Positions 17,356 through 26,457 of a stretch of 64,000 nucleotides of DNA are shown here, in pieces. How positions within the stretch are numbered: position 1 is the stretch's first letter; the number at the start of each line of letters is the position of its first letter. Below the pieces are notes generated by a model. It was not told where the DNA came from. It saw only the letters and a list, made by a program, of their open reading frames with translations, and searched no databases. Source of the DNA: Mycobacterium sp. 1554424.7 (lineage in GTDB: Bacteria; Actinomycetota; Actinomycetes; Mycobacteriales; Mycobacteriaceae); NCBI RefSeq assembly GCF_001665295.1, contig NZ_LZSE01000139.1:62001-126000 (forward strand). The letters are read 5' to 3'. A program made the translations under genes and the position numbers.

Positions 17356-18830
17356 TCCTGTATCTGCGGAACCGGCACCGCTTGGCCATGTCCGGAGCCG
17401 CCCTGGCGGCATTCGCGTTGGGGTGCTTCGCCTTCGGCGTGCTCTCGGTGCGCAACACCACCCAGGGCGTGATGCTGATCGGCCTGTCGTTCTGCCTGGT
17501 GATCTATTGGACGCGACCCGCGTCGATGATCGGCGTCGCCCTTTTCCTGGCGTTTGCGGCGCTGCCGCAGGGCCTGCACGTCGCCAAGGTGATAGGGCCC
17601 GTCTCAATCAGCGCCTACCACGTGCTACTGCTGCTGGCGATCTGCTTCGTCCTTCCGGTTGTGCGGCTTCGCTTTTCGGAGTACCTGTTGCCGGGCATGT
17701 TCGTGCTGACGGTGGCGTACTTCGCCGCAGTCGGATTCGTGGCCGGGCACACGGCCTCGGTGGTGGTGCGCGAAGCTACCATACTGCTCGAAATGGTTAT
17801 AGGCCTGGTGCTGGCCATGGTGATCGTGTACGGCAATTACGTCAAGCTGGTGATCCACACAATGGTTGTCACCCTGTGGTTTTCGGCGGGCATGGCAGTC
17901 GCGAGCTCCTCGGGTGGGCTGCGGCTGGCGGGCCGCTTGGAGAGCCTGCAGGCCGACACCGGCGACGCGGCCAACCGCGTGATCACCGCCACCTTGACCC
18001 CGGCAATCGCCGTGCTGGCCGCCCTGGTGGCAGCCCAGATCGTCGGTCGGGTCAAGCCCGTGTGGTACCTCGCGTTGGGCCTGCCCGCATTGATCATCTC
18101 GGTGCTGGCGTTCTCGCGTAATACCCTGATTGCCCTGGGGGTGGCCGCCGTTGTGGCCTTCCTGGCCAGCCTGGGTTGGTCGTCCCTGCGCCGAGCGGCG
18201 AGATTGCTCGTTGTCGGCGCATGCCTGCTAGCCGTGATGGTGCCGGCCGCGCTGTTTCTCCTGCAGCACTCGACCGCTGGGGAGTGGCTGAATGATCAGA
18301 TCAGCGGGTTCAGCCACCGGGTGCTCGGCCGCGCGTCGAGCGATGCGCTCGCCGTCGACCCCTCGACGCTGGCCAGGCTGGCCGAAGATGCCAACCTCGA
18401 CCGGGCGATCGCCCAGGCCCCGATGTTCGGGCACGGCCTCGGTTACGCGTATCAGGAGCCGTTCGGCGACGACCCCGACGAATTCACAAACACGTTGGGC
18501 ACCACCTATTCGCACAACTTCTACCTTTGGTGGCTGGCCAAATCGGGTGGGGTGGGCATGACCGCCTTCGCGGTGTTCGCGCTGACGCCTCTGATCCAGG
18601 CGCTGCGCAGCGCCTCGGCCCCCGCGAAGGCCAGCGCGGCAGTCAGCGCCGGTCTGCTGGTGATGTCGATCATCGACCCGCTGCCCGAGGATCCGGCCAA
18701 CGCCCTCACGCTGGGCATGGCGCTGGGAGCGGCCCTGGCGTTCGCCCGCCTGCGACGGCGGTCAAGCGCGACCGACGACAGCGCCGAGCCCGCGACCGAG
18801 CCCATGATGCTGGCCGGGGCGCCGCGATGA
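17352..18830 (+). CDS. Wzy-like O-antigen polymerase/ligase family membrane protein
   Basis: A 492-residue membrane protein with about 11-12 hydrophobic segments and a large extracellular loop near residues 310-395. The loop is followed by SHNFYLWWLAKSGGVGM, the hallmark of the Wzy_C (O-antigen ligase/polymerase) family. The predicted job is polymerisation of flipped repeat units, or their transfer to an acceptor. Family membership does not separate polymerase from ligase, but the adjoining Wzx, Wzz and initiating transferase favour polymerase. The GTG start overlaps the Wzz stop (GTGA), and the stop overlaps the next start (ATGA). Confidence 0.88.
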   Translation: MILYLRNRHRLAMSGAALAAFALGCFAFGVLSVRNTTQGVMLIGLSFCLVIYWTRPASMIGVALFLAFAALPQGLHVAKVIGPVSISAYHVLLLLAICFVLPVVRLRFSEYLLPGMFVLTVAYFAAVGFVAGHTASVVVREATILLEMVIGLVLAMVIVYGNYVKLVIHTMVVTLWFSAGMAVASSSGGLRLAGRLESLQADTGDAANRVITATLTPAIAVLAALVAAQIVGRVKPVWYLALGLPALIISVLAFSRNTLIALGVAAVVAFLASLGWSSLRRAARLLVVGACLLAVMVPAALFLLQHSTAGEWLNDQISGFSHRVLGRASSDALAVDPSTLARLAEDANLDRAIAQAPMFGHGLGYAYQEPFGDDPDEFTNTLGTTYSHNFYLWWLAKSGGVGMTAFAVFALTPLIQALRSASAPAKASAAVSAGLLVMSIIDPLPEDPANALTLGMALGAALAFARLRRRSSATDDSAEPATEPMMLAGAPR

Positions 18831-19918
18831 GCGCGGTGCGAGTGCTGGTGGTGGGGCCGGCGCCGGCCGCAGCCGACAGCCGCGGTGGCATGGCGACGGT
18901 GGCGGCGTTGATGGCGGCCCACCCGGACGAACGGATTCGCGTCATGGTGGTGCCGACCTACGTGGAGAGGTCGCGCTGGGTGAAGCTGGTGTTGGGTCTG
19001 CGTGGGATGCTCTACGCCAGCTGGCTGGTATTGCGGGGCCATGCCGATGTGCTGCACGTGCATGTGGCCCATGGCGGCAGCGTGTACCGCAAGGCGTTGC
19101 CCTTGGGCGCCGCCCGGTTGGCTGGCGTACCGACCGTGGTGCACGGGCACAGCTACGACTTCGGCGGCTGGTTCGATCGGCTGCCGTCGCCCGCGCGGGC
19201 CGCGGTGCGCCGCGCCCTCGTCGCCGACCACTGGGTGGTCCTGGGTGAGCGTCACGTCGACGAGTATGCGAGCCGACTGGGGCTGCCCGATGGCCGAATA
19301 AGTGTGCTGCACAATGCCGTCCGGGTTCCGGAGGTCCCGGTGAACCAGTCCGGTGTCGAGCGGGTGGGCGTCGTGGCGCTTGGGCGGATGGGTACGCGCA
19401 AGGGCAGCTACGACATCGTCTCAGCCGTGGCAGCGCTCAACCCAACGGTTCGCAGCAGGCTGCGCGTTACGCTGGCCGGCGACGGTGAGGTCGACGAGGT
19501 GCGCGCCGCGGTGGCGGCCGCGGGTGTCGGCGAAACGATTCACGTGGCGGGTTGGCTGGACCCGAAGGAGCGCGACGAGTTGCTTTCGACCGCACACGTT
19601 TTCCTGCTGCCCAGCCGGGATGAGGGCCTGCCGATGGCGTTGTTGGAGGCCATGGCCTATGGGCTGGCGCCGGTAACCACGTCGGTCGGCAGCATCGGGG
19701 AAGCGGTGACCGACGGCGTCACCGGCATCGTGGTGCAGCCCGGATCGTCGGACCAGATAGCCGGGGCCCTGACCGCGCTCGTCGCCGACGAGGACCTCCG
19801 CATCCGGTTAGGCACTGCCGCACGCCGGCGCGCTCTCGACTTCGGGCTAAGCCAGTGGCATCAGTCGCTGGCCCTGCTGTGGAGCGACCTCGCGCGCCAC
19901 GACCGCATCAAGGTATGA
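18827..19918 (+). CDS. glycosyltransferase family 4
   Basis: A 363-residue GT-B enzyme. VLVVGPAPAAADSRGGMATV at the N-terminus is the usual acceptor-domain opening with a Gly-Gly loop. HVAHGGSVYRK and VVHGHSYDF follow. The C-terminal domain has ALGRMGTRKGSYDI and the donor-binding loop PSRDEGLPMALLEAMA. It would add one of the sugars of the repeat unit on the cytoplasmic side. The ATG at 18827 overlaps the Wzy stop; an in-frame extension upstream lies over wzy and was not used. Confidence 0.9.
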   Translation: MSAVRVLVVGPAPAAADSRGGMATVAALMAAHPDERIRVMVVPTYVERSRWVKLVLGLRGMLYASWLVLRGHADVLHVHVAHGGSVYRKALPLGAARLAGVPTVVHGHSYDFGGWFDRLPSPARAAVRRALVADHWVVLGERHVDEYASRLGLPDGRISVLHNAVRVPEVPVNQSGVERVGVVALGRMGTRKGSYDIVSAVAALNPTVRSRLRVTLAGDGEVDEVRAAVAAAGVGETIHVAGWLDPKERDELLSTAHVFLLPSRDEGLPMALLEAMAYGLAPVTTSVGSIGEAVTDGVTGIVVQPGSSDQIAGALTALVADEDLRIRLGTAARRRALDFGLSQWHQSLALLWSDLARHDRIKV

Positions 19919-20598
19919 GGGTAGGAATGTCTAACTGGCTGCGCGACACCGCAACAGACGTCAATTCAGGTCGATCGCTGTCTGGCCGCGCCCGCGCACG
20001 ACGATGGCAGCGCTTCAACAGCTGCTTTCCGTCGGTGTCGGAAATGAGGGTGCTGGATCTGGGCGGAACGCCGGAGTCGTGGCGACTCGCGCCCGTTCGG
20101 CCCAAGTCGGTCGTCACGGTCAACTTGGCGCCTGCGGAATCGGAGGCTCCGAACATCGTCGCGGTCCAGGGGGACGCGTGCGAGCTTCCGAGCTCGGTTG
20201 CCAAGGAGCGCTTCGATCTTGTGTTCTCCAACTCGCTGCTCGAGCACGTGGGCGGCCACGTCCAACGGCAACGACTTGCTGACAACATCCACTCGCTCGC
20301 CGACCGACATTGGGTGCAAACGCCGTACCGATATTTCCCGATCGAACCGCACTGGCTCTTCCCCGGCATCCAATGGTTGCCCTACGAGGCGCGCGTGCAG
20401 GTATCGATGCATTGGAACCGCGGTCACATCCGGACCCACAGTCGCGAGGCGGCGCAAGACCAGGTCGACGAAATCGAGTTGATCGGCATCTCGCAGATGC
20501 GTCGATATTTCCCGTCATCGGATATTTGGTACGAACGGTTTGCCGGATTGGTCAAGTCCCTGGTCGCCATCAGGAATGGCGACGCGACGGTTCACTGA
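19915..20598 (+). CDS. class I SAM-dependent methyltransferase
   Basis: A 227-residue methyltransferase of the small class I fold. The SAM-binding motif VLDLGGTPESW lies near residues 46-56, an acidic VQGDACELP near residues 83-91, and FDLVFSNSLLEHVGGH near residues 100-115 as post-motif II/III. It probably O-methylates a sugar of the polysaccharide, inferred from context. Two starts are possible: ATG 19915 overlapping the upstream stop (ATGA), used here, or ATG 19927 behind GAGGG. It is the last gene of the plus-strand run, and its end overlaps the convergent lipoprotein gene by seven bases. Confidence 0.85.
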   Translation: MRVGMSNWLRDTATDVNSGRSLSGRARARRWQRFNSCFPSVSEMRVLDLGGTPESWRLAPVRPKSVVTVNLAPAESEAPNIVAVQGDACELPSSVAKERFDLVFSNSLLEHVGGHVQRQRLADNIHSLADRHWVQTPYRYFPIEPHWLFPGIQWLPYEARVQVSMHWNRGHIRTHSREAAQDQVDEIELIGISQMRRYFPSSDIWYERFAGLVKSLVAIRNGDATVH

Positions 20599-22268
20599 CC
20601 GTTCGGTGACGTGGTCGAGTCGCGCGGAATATCCAGTGTGGCAATCGGATACAGCCCCGACCCGTCGCGGCCGTCGCGGGCCAACGCCATCGGCGCGTAG
20701 TTCACCACATGCGATGCGCCCGGCTTGTGCTGCTGCCAGTCCACAGTCGCGCGCAACGTGTAGTGGCCCGGCGTCAAGCCGTTCAGGTCGACGCGCACCG
20801 ACTCCGTCGTCGACGCCGGGACCGCCTCCTCGCGCGTCGTGCTGGTGTCGTCGTGGACCAGGCCCTTGAGGTTGACCGTCGCCGGAATGCTGCGGACCGC
20901 CGCTCCCGAAAAGTCCACCAGCTTGTAGCCGGGTGTCCACTGCTCGGTGGTGGCCGCCGAGCCGTAGTTGGTCCACTCGACGGAGATGGTCGCCACCTTG
21001 CCCTGTATGGACTGCGACCCGGGCCGAGCCGCGACCGAGTATCGATAGCCGGCGGACGTATTGGCTTGAGCCCACAGCAGATACAGCTTGGGATCCATCG
21101 CCGAAGTCGAGTCGCGGTCGGGGAAGTTGGCGCTCGACGTCATCGACACGTGATACCTGATGATGTCGTGCAGGCCCTTCTCGTAGTAGGACCTCGGATC
21201 GGTCCCGTTGGGCAACTGGCACCACTCGGTGATCACCGGCGCCGACGTGAGCCGCTGCTTCAGCGCGTTGACAACCGGATCGTTCGTCTTCACGTAGTAG
21301 GAGTCGTTGGATTCGGCCCAGGTCTGTATCGGCGCATAGACACCGAGGCAGTCTCCCCGGATTCCCACCGGCGCGGACAGCTTCTTGGTCACGTCGTCGG
21401 CGAGCAGCTCGCGCACGATCTCGGGATTCTGCGGCGTGACCACCAATTGCGTATGGGGGAAGGCGTTTACATTTGCGGCGACCAGCTGTTGGATGGACGC
21501 TTTGGTGATGTTCTGGTCACCGAACTGGCTGTAGTACCCCAGCTTCGCGACACTGTCGTCCGCCGAGGGGCCCGGGGCGCCCAGCACGTCACGCAGGTAC
21601 GCGATGTGGTTCTCGCTGAAATCCCCATACCCGGAGAACTCGAAAACGCTGAGCCGCTCGTCGTTGTCGTAGCGGCGGCCCAGCGCGGCGAGCAGCTGCC
21701 CGAAGGCGTCCAGGTAAGCCTGGTCGTTCCAGTTCGGCACCACCTGCGTCACCCCGGGGGTCGGGCTGTTCGGCGGCGCGGGGTAGTTCGTGGCGGCCGA
21801 ACGCATCCAGTCGGGTATCGCAAGGTTCGTGTTGTCCGGATAGGACGCATTGCAGCAGGAGTTGTAGGCGTACACCCGAAGCGTCATCCGCATGTTGCGG
21901 TTGGCCAGTTTCGTCAGCGCGTCGTCGATGACGCTGAAGTCGAACTTGCGGTCGTCGGGGGCGTCGGGCGGCAGGGTGCGCGGGTCGGTGGGCTGCAGCT
22001 GCCGCCACGAGACACGCAGGCTGGCGTCGTAGGACGCGGGCCACGCCGGGTATCGCTGCTGCGCCGGATTGCCTTGCGGGAAAAGCGGAATCAACAAGTC
22101 CTCGTACTGGCCCCGCAGCGGGTTGGCGATTTCCTGAACCGTCGGCGGGATGGCCGGAAAGACCATCGCCGACAGCGGCCCGGGATTGGGGTGGCCGCCG
22201 CACCCGTTCAGCAGCAGCGCCGTGCACGAAATAACGGCGGCAGCGCCCCTTTTGAATGATCGGAACAT
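20592..22268 (-). CDS. secreted lipoprotein resembling glycoside hydrolases (DUF4874/DUF4832-like)
   Basis: A 558-residue exported lipoprotein. The leader has a basic start (MFRSFKRG), a hydrophobic core and a lipobox-like LLLNGC, then a Gly-rich linker. Residues about 40-360 read like a TIM-barrel sugar hydrolase: VSWRQLQP, NWNDQAYLDAFGQLLAALG and FEFSGYGDFSENH resemble the DUF4874/DUF4832 families often found with polysaccharide loci. The C-terminal 130 residues look like a beta-sandwich (VEWTNYGSA, LRATVDW). The ATG lies five bases after the stop of the upstream cyclic-di-GMP gene, so the two are coupled. Catalytic residues are not assigned, and family placement is from memory of the pattern. 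Confidence 0.75.
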   Translation of the reverse strand: MFRSFKRGAAAVISCTALLLNGCGGHPNPGPLSAMVFPAIPPTVQEIANPLRGQYEDLLIPLFPQGNPAQQRYPAWPASYDASLRVSWRQLQPTDPRTLPPDAPDDRKFDFSVIDDALTKLANRNMRMTLRVYAYNSCCNASYPDNTNLAIPDWMRSAATNYPAPPNSPTPGVTQVVPNWNDQAYLDAFGQLLAALGRRYDNDERLSVFEFSGYGDFSENHIAYLRDVLGAPGPSADDSVAKLGYYSQFGDQNITKASIQQLVAANVNAFPHTQLVVTPQNPEIVRELLADDVTKKLSAPVGIRGDCLGVYAPIQTWAESNDSYYVKTNDPVVNALKQRLTSAPVITEWCQLPNGTDPRSYYEKGLHDIIRYHVSMTSSANFPDRDSTSAMDPKLYLLWAQANTSAGYRYSVAARPGSQSIQGKVATISVEWTNYGSAATTEQWTPGYKLVDFSGAAVRSIPATVNLKGLVHDDTSTTREEAVPASTTESVRVDLNGLTPGHYTLRATVDWQQHKPGASHVVNYAPMALARDGRDGSGLYPIATLDIPRDSTTSPNGQ

Positions 22269-22273
22269 CTGGG

Positions 22274-24193
22274 TTAGATCGCGCCTAACGACAGCGCCTC
22301 GCGGTCGGCGAGGAACGGCATCGGCATCCAGCGCGCGGACAGCAGCGCTTCCATCGCGTTGCCCGGGACGGGCCGGGACAGCAGGAAGCCCTGCGCCCGG
22401 TGGCATCCGTGTTGCATCAAAGTCAGTGCGGCGGCGGGTGTTTCGACCCCTTCGGCGACCAGTTGCAGGCCGAACGCCTCGGCCAGGCCGATGATCGCCC
22501 GGACGATGGCAAGATCGCCCGCGTTGCTGCCGAGGTCGCGGACGAAGCCGGTGTCGATCTTGAGCATGTCGACCGGGAGGGACTTCAGGTGCGACAGGAC
22601 CGCGTAGCCGGTGCCGAAGTCGTCGATGGCGATCTGGACCCCGACCTCCTTGAGCTCGTGCAGGGTCTTGCGGGTGGTTTCGATGTCGTGCACCACGGCG
22701 CGCTCGGTGATCTCCAGGCAGACCGATCCGGCGTCGATGCCGAACTCGTCGATGGTGTCGGCGACGCTGCGCACGAAACCGCGCGTGATCAGTTGGATCG
22801 GCGACACGTTGATGCGCAAAGTCGCGCTCTGCCCAACGCCGTTGGCGCGCCAGCGGCTGAATTCGGCGCAGGCGCTTCGCATCACCCACCGGCCCAATTC
22901 CCCGGCCAGGTTGGTCGATTCGGCCACCCCGATGAACGAGTCCGGCAGCAGCAGCCCCCAGATCGGGTGCCGCCAGCGGACCAGCGCCTCGGCGGCCACG
23001 ATGGCGCCGGTCCACAGGTCGACCTCGGGCAGGTAGTGCAGCAGCAGCGCCTCACTGTCGATGTCGCCCTGCAGATGCAGCTCGATGTCGTTGCGGAAGG
23101 CGCTTTTCAGCGACATGTCGTCGGTGGACAGCGCCACCTGATTGCCGCCCGCGCGCTTGGCGGTCAACACGGCCTCGTCGGCCCGGCGCAGCAGGTCGGT
23201 GCTGTTGTCGCGGCCCGGCATGCCCACCGCCAGCCCGATGCTCACGGTGCGGGTGATCATGTGGCCGCCGATGGCCAGCCGCTCGCGCAGCATCGCCCCG
23301 AGCCGGCGGGCGAAGGACTCCGCCGTCCCCGTCGACATCGCCTGGTCCGGGATGACGACGAACTCGTCGCCGCCCAGCCGGGCGATCATGCTCTGGCTGC
23401 CCGCGCACACCCGAATGCGTTGCGCGAAAACCCGGATGAACCAGTCACCAGCGGTGTGGCCGAGGTAGTCGTTGATCGGCTTGAGGCGGTCCAGGTCGAG
23501 GTACAGCACGGCGACCGGCCCGGGGCTTCCCGGCGCGAGCCGTTCGGAAAGGTGCGCCACCAGCGCCCGCCGGTTGTACAGGCCGGTCAGGTCGTCGTGC
23601 TCGGCCAGGTAGCGGAGCTTCTCTTCCGCCGCGATCCGCGCCTGCAGCTGCGCGAACAGCGCCGCGATGGCCTCCAGGGTGTTGATCTCGTCTTGCTTCC
23701 ACTTGCGCGCGCCGTTCTTGACGAAGCAGAGCACGCCCGTCGTCGTCTCCCCCGAAACCAGCGGCGCGGCGGCCACCGAGGGCGTCGTGGGCTGCTTGGC
23801 GCCCCCCAGCCGGCGCGCGAACCCGCGGTTGTTCTGTTCGGGCCGAATCACGACCGGCTTTCGGCCGTGCTCGCACTGCGCGAGCACCGGGTCGGCACTG
23901 CTGAAGTGGACGACGGCCATCGGGTCCGGGTCCGGGACGCCTGTGCGCGGCGGCCACTCCGCAACCAGCACCGAGGCGCGGATGTCGTGGTCGTGGTGGC
24001 GCAGGAAGCTGGCGTCGAGATCGAACTGCTCGACCAGCTGCGCGAGCACCTTCTGGCTGACCTGGGTCGCGGTGGATCCCGTCGCCTCCATCAGCTGGGT
24101 GGCCACGGAGGTGACGACGAGATCCAGGCTGCGCGGCAAGGACTCCTCCGATGGGGCGCTTCCCAGCTGGGCTTGGCCCGTTCGGGGGCCCAA
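22274..24193 (-). CDS. GAF-GGDEF-EAL cyclic-di-GMP turnover enzyme (Rv1354c-like)
   Basis: A 639-residue cytosolic signalling protein. A GAF-like sensor covers about residues 30-190. A GGDEF domain follows, with LGGDEFV at about 273-279 (GGDEF intact, residues 274-278). The EAL domain has EALVRW at 402-407, ITERAV, DDFGTGYAVLSHLKSLP and AEGVET. Both catalytic motifs are intact, so it could both make and break c-di-GMP, as reported for its M. tuberculosis counterpart Rv1354c. No RxxD inhibitory site is seen ahead of GGDEF. The start is a TTG at 24193. An internal ATG at 24091 would cut into the sensor, and alignment with the remembered Rv1354c N-terminus supports the longer form. Confidence 0.9.
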   Translation of the reverse strand: MGPRTGQAQLGSAPSEESLPRSLDLVVTSVATQLMEATGSTATQVSQKVLAQLVEQFDLDASFLRHHDHDIRASVLVAEWPPRTGVPDPDPMAVVHFSSADPVLAQCEHGRKPVVIRPEQNNRGFARRLGGAKQPTTPSVAAAPLVSGETTTGVLCFVKNGARKWKQDEINTLEAIAALFAQLQARIAAEEKLRYLAEHDDLTGLYNRRALVAHLSERLAPGSPGPVAVLYLDLDRLKPINDYLGHTAGDWFIRVFAQRIRVCAGSQSMIARLGGDEFVVIPDQAMSTGTAESFARRLGAMLRERLAIGGHMITRTVSIGLAVGMPGRDNSTDLLRRADEAVLTAKRAGGNQVALSTDDMSLKSAFRNDIELHLQGDIDSEALLLHYLPEVDLWTGAIVAAEALVRWRHPIWGLLLPDSFIGVAESTNLAGELGRWVMRSACAEFSRWRANGVGQSATLRINVSPIQLITRGFVRSVADTIDEFGIDAGSVCLEITERAVVHDIETTRKTLHELKEVGVQIAIDDFGTGYAVLSHLKSLPVDMLKIDTGFVRDLGSNAGDLAIVRAIIGLAEAFGLQLVAEGVETPAAALTLMQHGCHRAQGFLLSRPVPGNAMEALLSARWMPMPFLADREALSLGAI

Positions 24194-24389
24194 TCACGGG
24201 ATGTTCGTTTTCCAGTTTGCCTCGCCCGATGCACACCGTTGCGCACTGGGGAGCCCCCTAGTTTCGCGGTGGCTGCATTCGGCCCGGGGCAGGTCACGAA
24301 TTGCTGCGAAGCGTATCATGTGCGACCCGGCCCAGCCCCGGTCAAGCGCTGCCCCCAAAGCCCGCGAAAAGGACGGACGACCACCGCAG

Positions 24390-25181
24390 ATGCCTGTCGC
24401 ACGCTCGGCGAAACGCTGGCTCGCGCCGGCGGCAAAGATGTTGGCGCCCCGCCTGTTCTGGCGCCGCAAGTACGGCATCCTGCAACGCCTGGGGGAGGCC
24501 CGCCCGGACGTGCGACTGGTCGCGTCGCTATGCGATCCCAACCGCGTCTCGCTGGACATCGGGGCCGACGTCGGCGAATTCACGATCGCGATGCTCGCTT
24601 CGTCGCAATCGGTGATCGCGTTCGAACCGCGCCCGGCCCAGGCGCGCGATCTGGCGACGATGTTCGACGCGGTCGGCGCGCCCGTCAAGGTGGAAGCCGT
24701 GGCGCTCTCCGACAAGCCCGGCGTGACCACCATGCGGGTGGTGGAATCCGACCCGGGCCGCAGCACGATCGACGGCGACAACGCCCTGGGCGACGCCGAC
24801 GGCGGCGCGGTCCAGAGCATCGAGGTGCCGGTCAAGCGGCTCGACGATCTGCGCCTGGACGACGTCGGCCTGGTCAAGATCGACGTCGAGGGCCACGAAC
24901 TGGCCGTGCTGCGCGGCGCGACGGACACGCTCGCCCGCAACCGGCCGGCGGTCCTGGTGGAGGCCGAGGAACGCCATCACCGGGGCGCCGTCGCCGGCAT
25001 CACCGAGCTGCTGACGGGGCTCGGGTACGAGGGCTACTTCGACACCGGCGACGGCCGGCGGCCGATCGAGGAGTTCGACGCGGCCCGGGACCAGAACCCG
25101 GCGAACATCGGCGGCCGGGAGGACGGGTGGGCGGCCCACGGCGTCTACGTCAACAACTTCGTCTTCGTCCCTCGCGAGTGA
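24390..25181 (+). CDS. FkbM family methyltransferase
   Basis: A 263-residue SAM-dependent methyltransferase of the FkbM family, which usually O-methylates sugars or polyketides. The SAM motif SLDIGADVGEFTIAM lies near residues 51-65, VIAFEPRPAQARDL near residues 73-86, and the family signature VKIDVEGHELAVLRGA near residues 167-182. The ATG at 24390 is used. In-frame upstream starts (for example 24318) are possible because the nearest AGGA is about 15 bases away. It sits between the c-di-GMP gene and the oxidoreductase and may be an outlying member of the polysaccharide locus. Confidence 0.85.
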   Translation: MPVARSAKRWLAPAAKMLAPRLFWRRKYGILQRLGEARPDVRLVASLCDPNRVSLDIGADVGEFTIAMLASSQSVIAFEPRPAQARDLATMFDAVGAPVKVEAVALSDKPGVTTMRVVESDPGRSTIDGDNALGDADGGAVQSIEVPVKRLDDLRLDDVGLVKIDVEGHELAVLRGATDTLARNRPAVLVEAEERHHRGAVAGITELLTGLGYEGYFDTGDGRRPIEEFDAARDQNPANIGGREDGWAAHGVYVNNFVFVPRE

Positions 25182-25269
25182 AACAGCTCACAGTCCCGCC
25201 CGGGACTGTCACGCGCGGCCGGCCCGCGGTGTCTCAAGGGCACGAGTCCCGTGAGAGTAGGAGACAGAA

Positions 25270-26457
25270 ATGACCGAGCCGGCCACCCCAAGAACACATG
25301 TCGTCGTCGTCGGCGGCGGATACGCCGGAACGCTGGCCGCCAATCACCTGCGCCGGCGCGCCGACGTCGACATCACCCTGGTGAACCCGCGTCCCGTGTT
25401 CGTCGAGCGGATCCGGCTGCACCAGCTGATCGCCGACACCAGCGCGGCGATCGCCGACTACGACAGCCTGCTGGGCGAGGGCATCGGGCTGGTCGTCGAC
25501 GCGGTGGATTGCATCGAAGCCGCCGACCGGCGGGTGCTGCTGGCCTCCGGCGCCGAGCTGGACTACGACTATCTGATCTACGCCGTCGGCAGCACCGGCG
25601 CGATGCCGCTGAACGTGCCGGGTGCCGCCGAGTTCGCGCACTCGGTCGCCGACCTGGAGAGTGCGCGACGGCTGCGCTACGCGCTCGCCGACCTGCCGCT
25701 GGCCTCGCCCGTCACCGTCGTGGGCGGCGGGTTGACCGGCATCGAGACCGCGTCCGAGCTGGCCGAGCTGGGGCGCCCGGTGACCCTGGTGTGCGGCGGC
25801 ATTCTCGGCCCGTCGCTGAGCGAGAAGGGACGGCGTTCGGTGGCCAAGCAACTGCGTGCCCTCGAGGTGAACGTGCTCGAATCCGCCTTGGCAGCTCAGG
25901 TGCGCTGGGACGCGGTGGTGCTCGCCGACGGGACCGTGCTGCCCAGCGCGGCGACGGTGTGGACGGCGGGTTTCGCCGTGCCGGACCTGGCCGCGCGCAG
26001 CGGGCTGAGCACCGACGCGCTGGGCCGGCTGCTCACCGACGAGACGCTGACCAGCGTCGACGACGAGCGCATCGTCGCGGCGGGTGACGCGGCGGCGCCG
26101 TCGGGCCAGCCGCTGCGGATGAGCTGCCAGGCCGCCGGGCCGCTCGGGGTGCAGGCGGCCAACACGGTGCTCAGCCGCATCGCGGGAGAGGCCCCGGCGC
26201 TGCTGAACCAGGCGTTCACCGGGCAGTGCATCAGCCTCGGCCGCTCCCGCGGCACCATCCAGCTCGCCCGTAAGGACGACACCCCGGTGGAGGTCTACGT
26301 CGGGGGCCGGTTCGCCGCGTCGGTGAAGGAGACGGTCTGCAAGGGCACGCTGTGGTTCATCCGCCGCGAGGCCGCCAAGCCCGGCTCGTACTTCTGGCTG
26401 AAGGGCGGCAGGCGGCTCGCGCAGTCGCCGTCCGACGAGCAGGTCGCCCTGCAATGA
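25270..26457 (+). CDS. NADH dehydrogenase-like FAD-dependent oxidoreductase
   Basis: A 395-residue pyridine-nucleotide oxidoreductase of the NDH-2-like class. The FAD motif VVVVGGGYAGTLAANHLRRR is at about residues 10-29. The NAD motif VTVVGGGLTGIETASELAEL is near residues 152-171. VWTAGF and IVAAGDAA complete the FAD site. The C-terminus is a soluble tail without an obvious amphipathic membrane anchor. A GAGAGTAGGAG tract sits just ahead of the ATG. Its stop overlaps the start of the sigma-factor gene (ATGA). Pairing of a redox enzyme with an ECF41 sigma factor is a known theme, so this enzyme may act in the same stress pathway. Its substrate is unknown. Confidence 0.85.
   Translation: MTEPATPRTHVVVVGGGYAGTLAANHLRRRADVDITLVNPRPVFVERIRLHQLIADTSAAIADYDSLLGEGIGLVVDAVDCIEAADRRVLLASGAELDYDYLIYAVGSTGAMPLNVPGAAEFAHSVADLESARRLRYALADLPLASPVTVVGGGLTGIETASELAELGRPVTLVCGGILGPSLSEKGRRSVAKQLRALEVNVLESALAAQVRWDAVVLADGTVLPSAATVWTAGFAVPDLAARSGLSTDALGRLLTDETLTSVDDERIVAAGDAAAPSGQPLRMSCQAAGPLGVQAANTVLSRIAGEAPALLNQAFTGQCISLGRSRGTIQLARKDDTPVEVYVGGRFAASVKETVCKGTLWFIRREAAKPGSYFWLKGGRRLAQSPSDEQVALQ

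Noticed and set aside
22400-25273. Plus-strand open frame of 957 codons opposite the c-di-GMP enzyme
   Set aside because: Antisense of the GGDEF-EAL coding region; residue composition is typical of a mirrored frame in GC-rich DNA.
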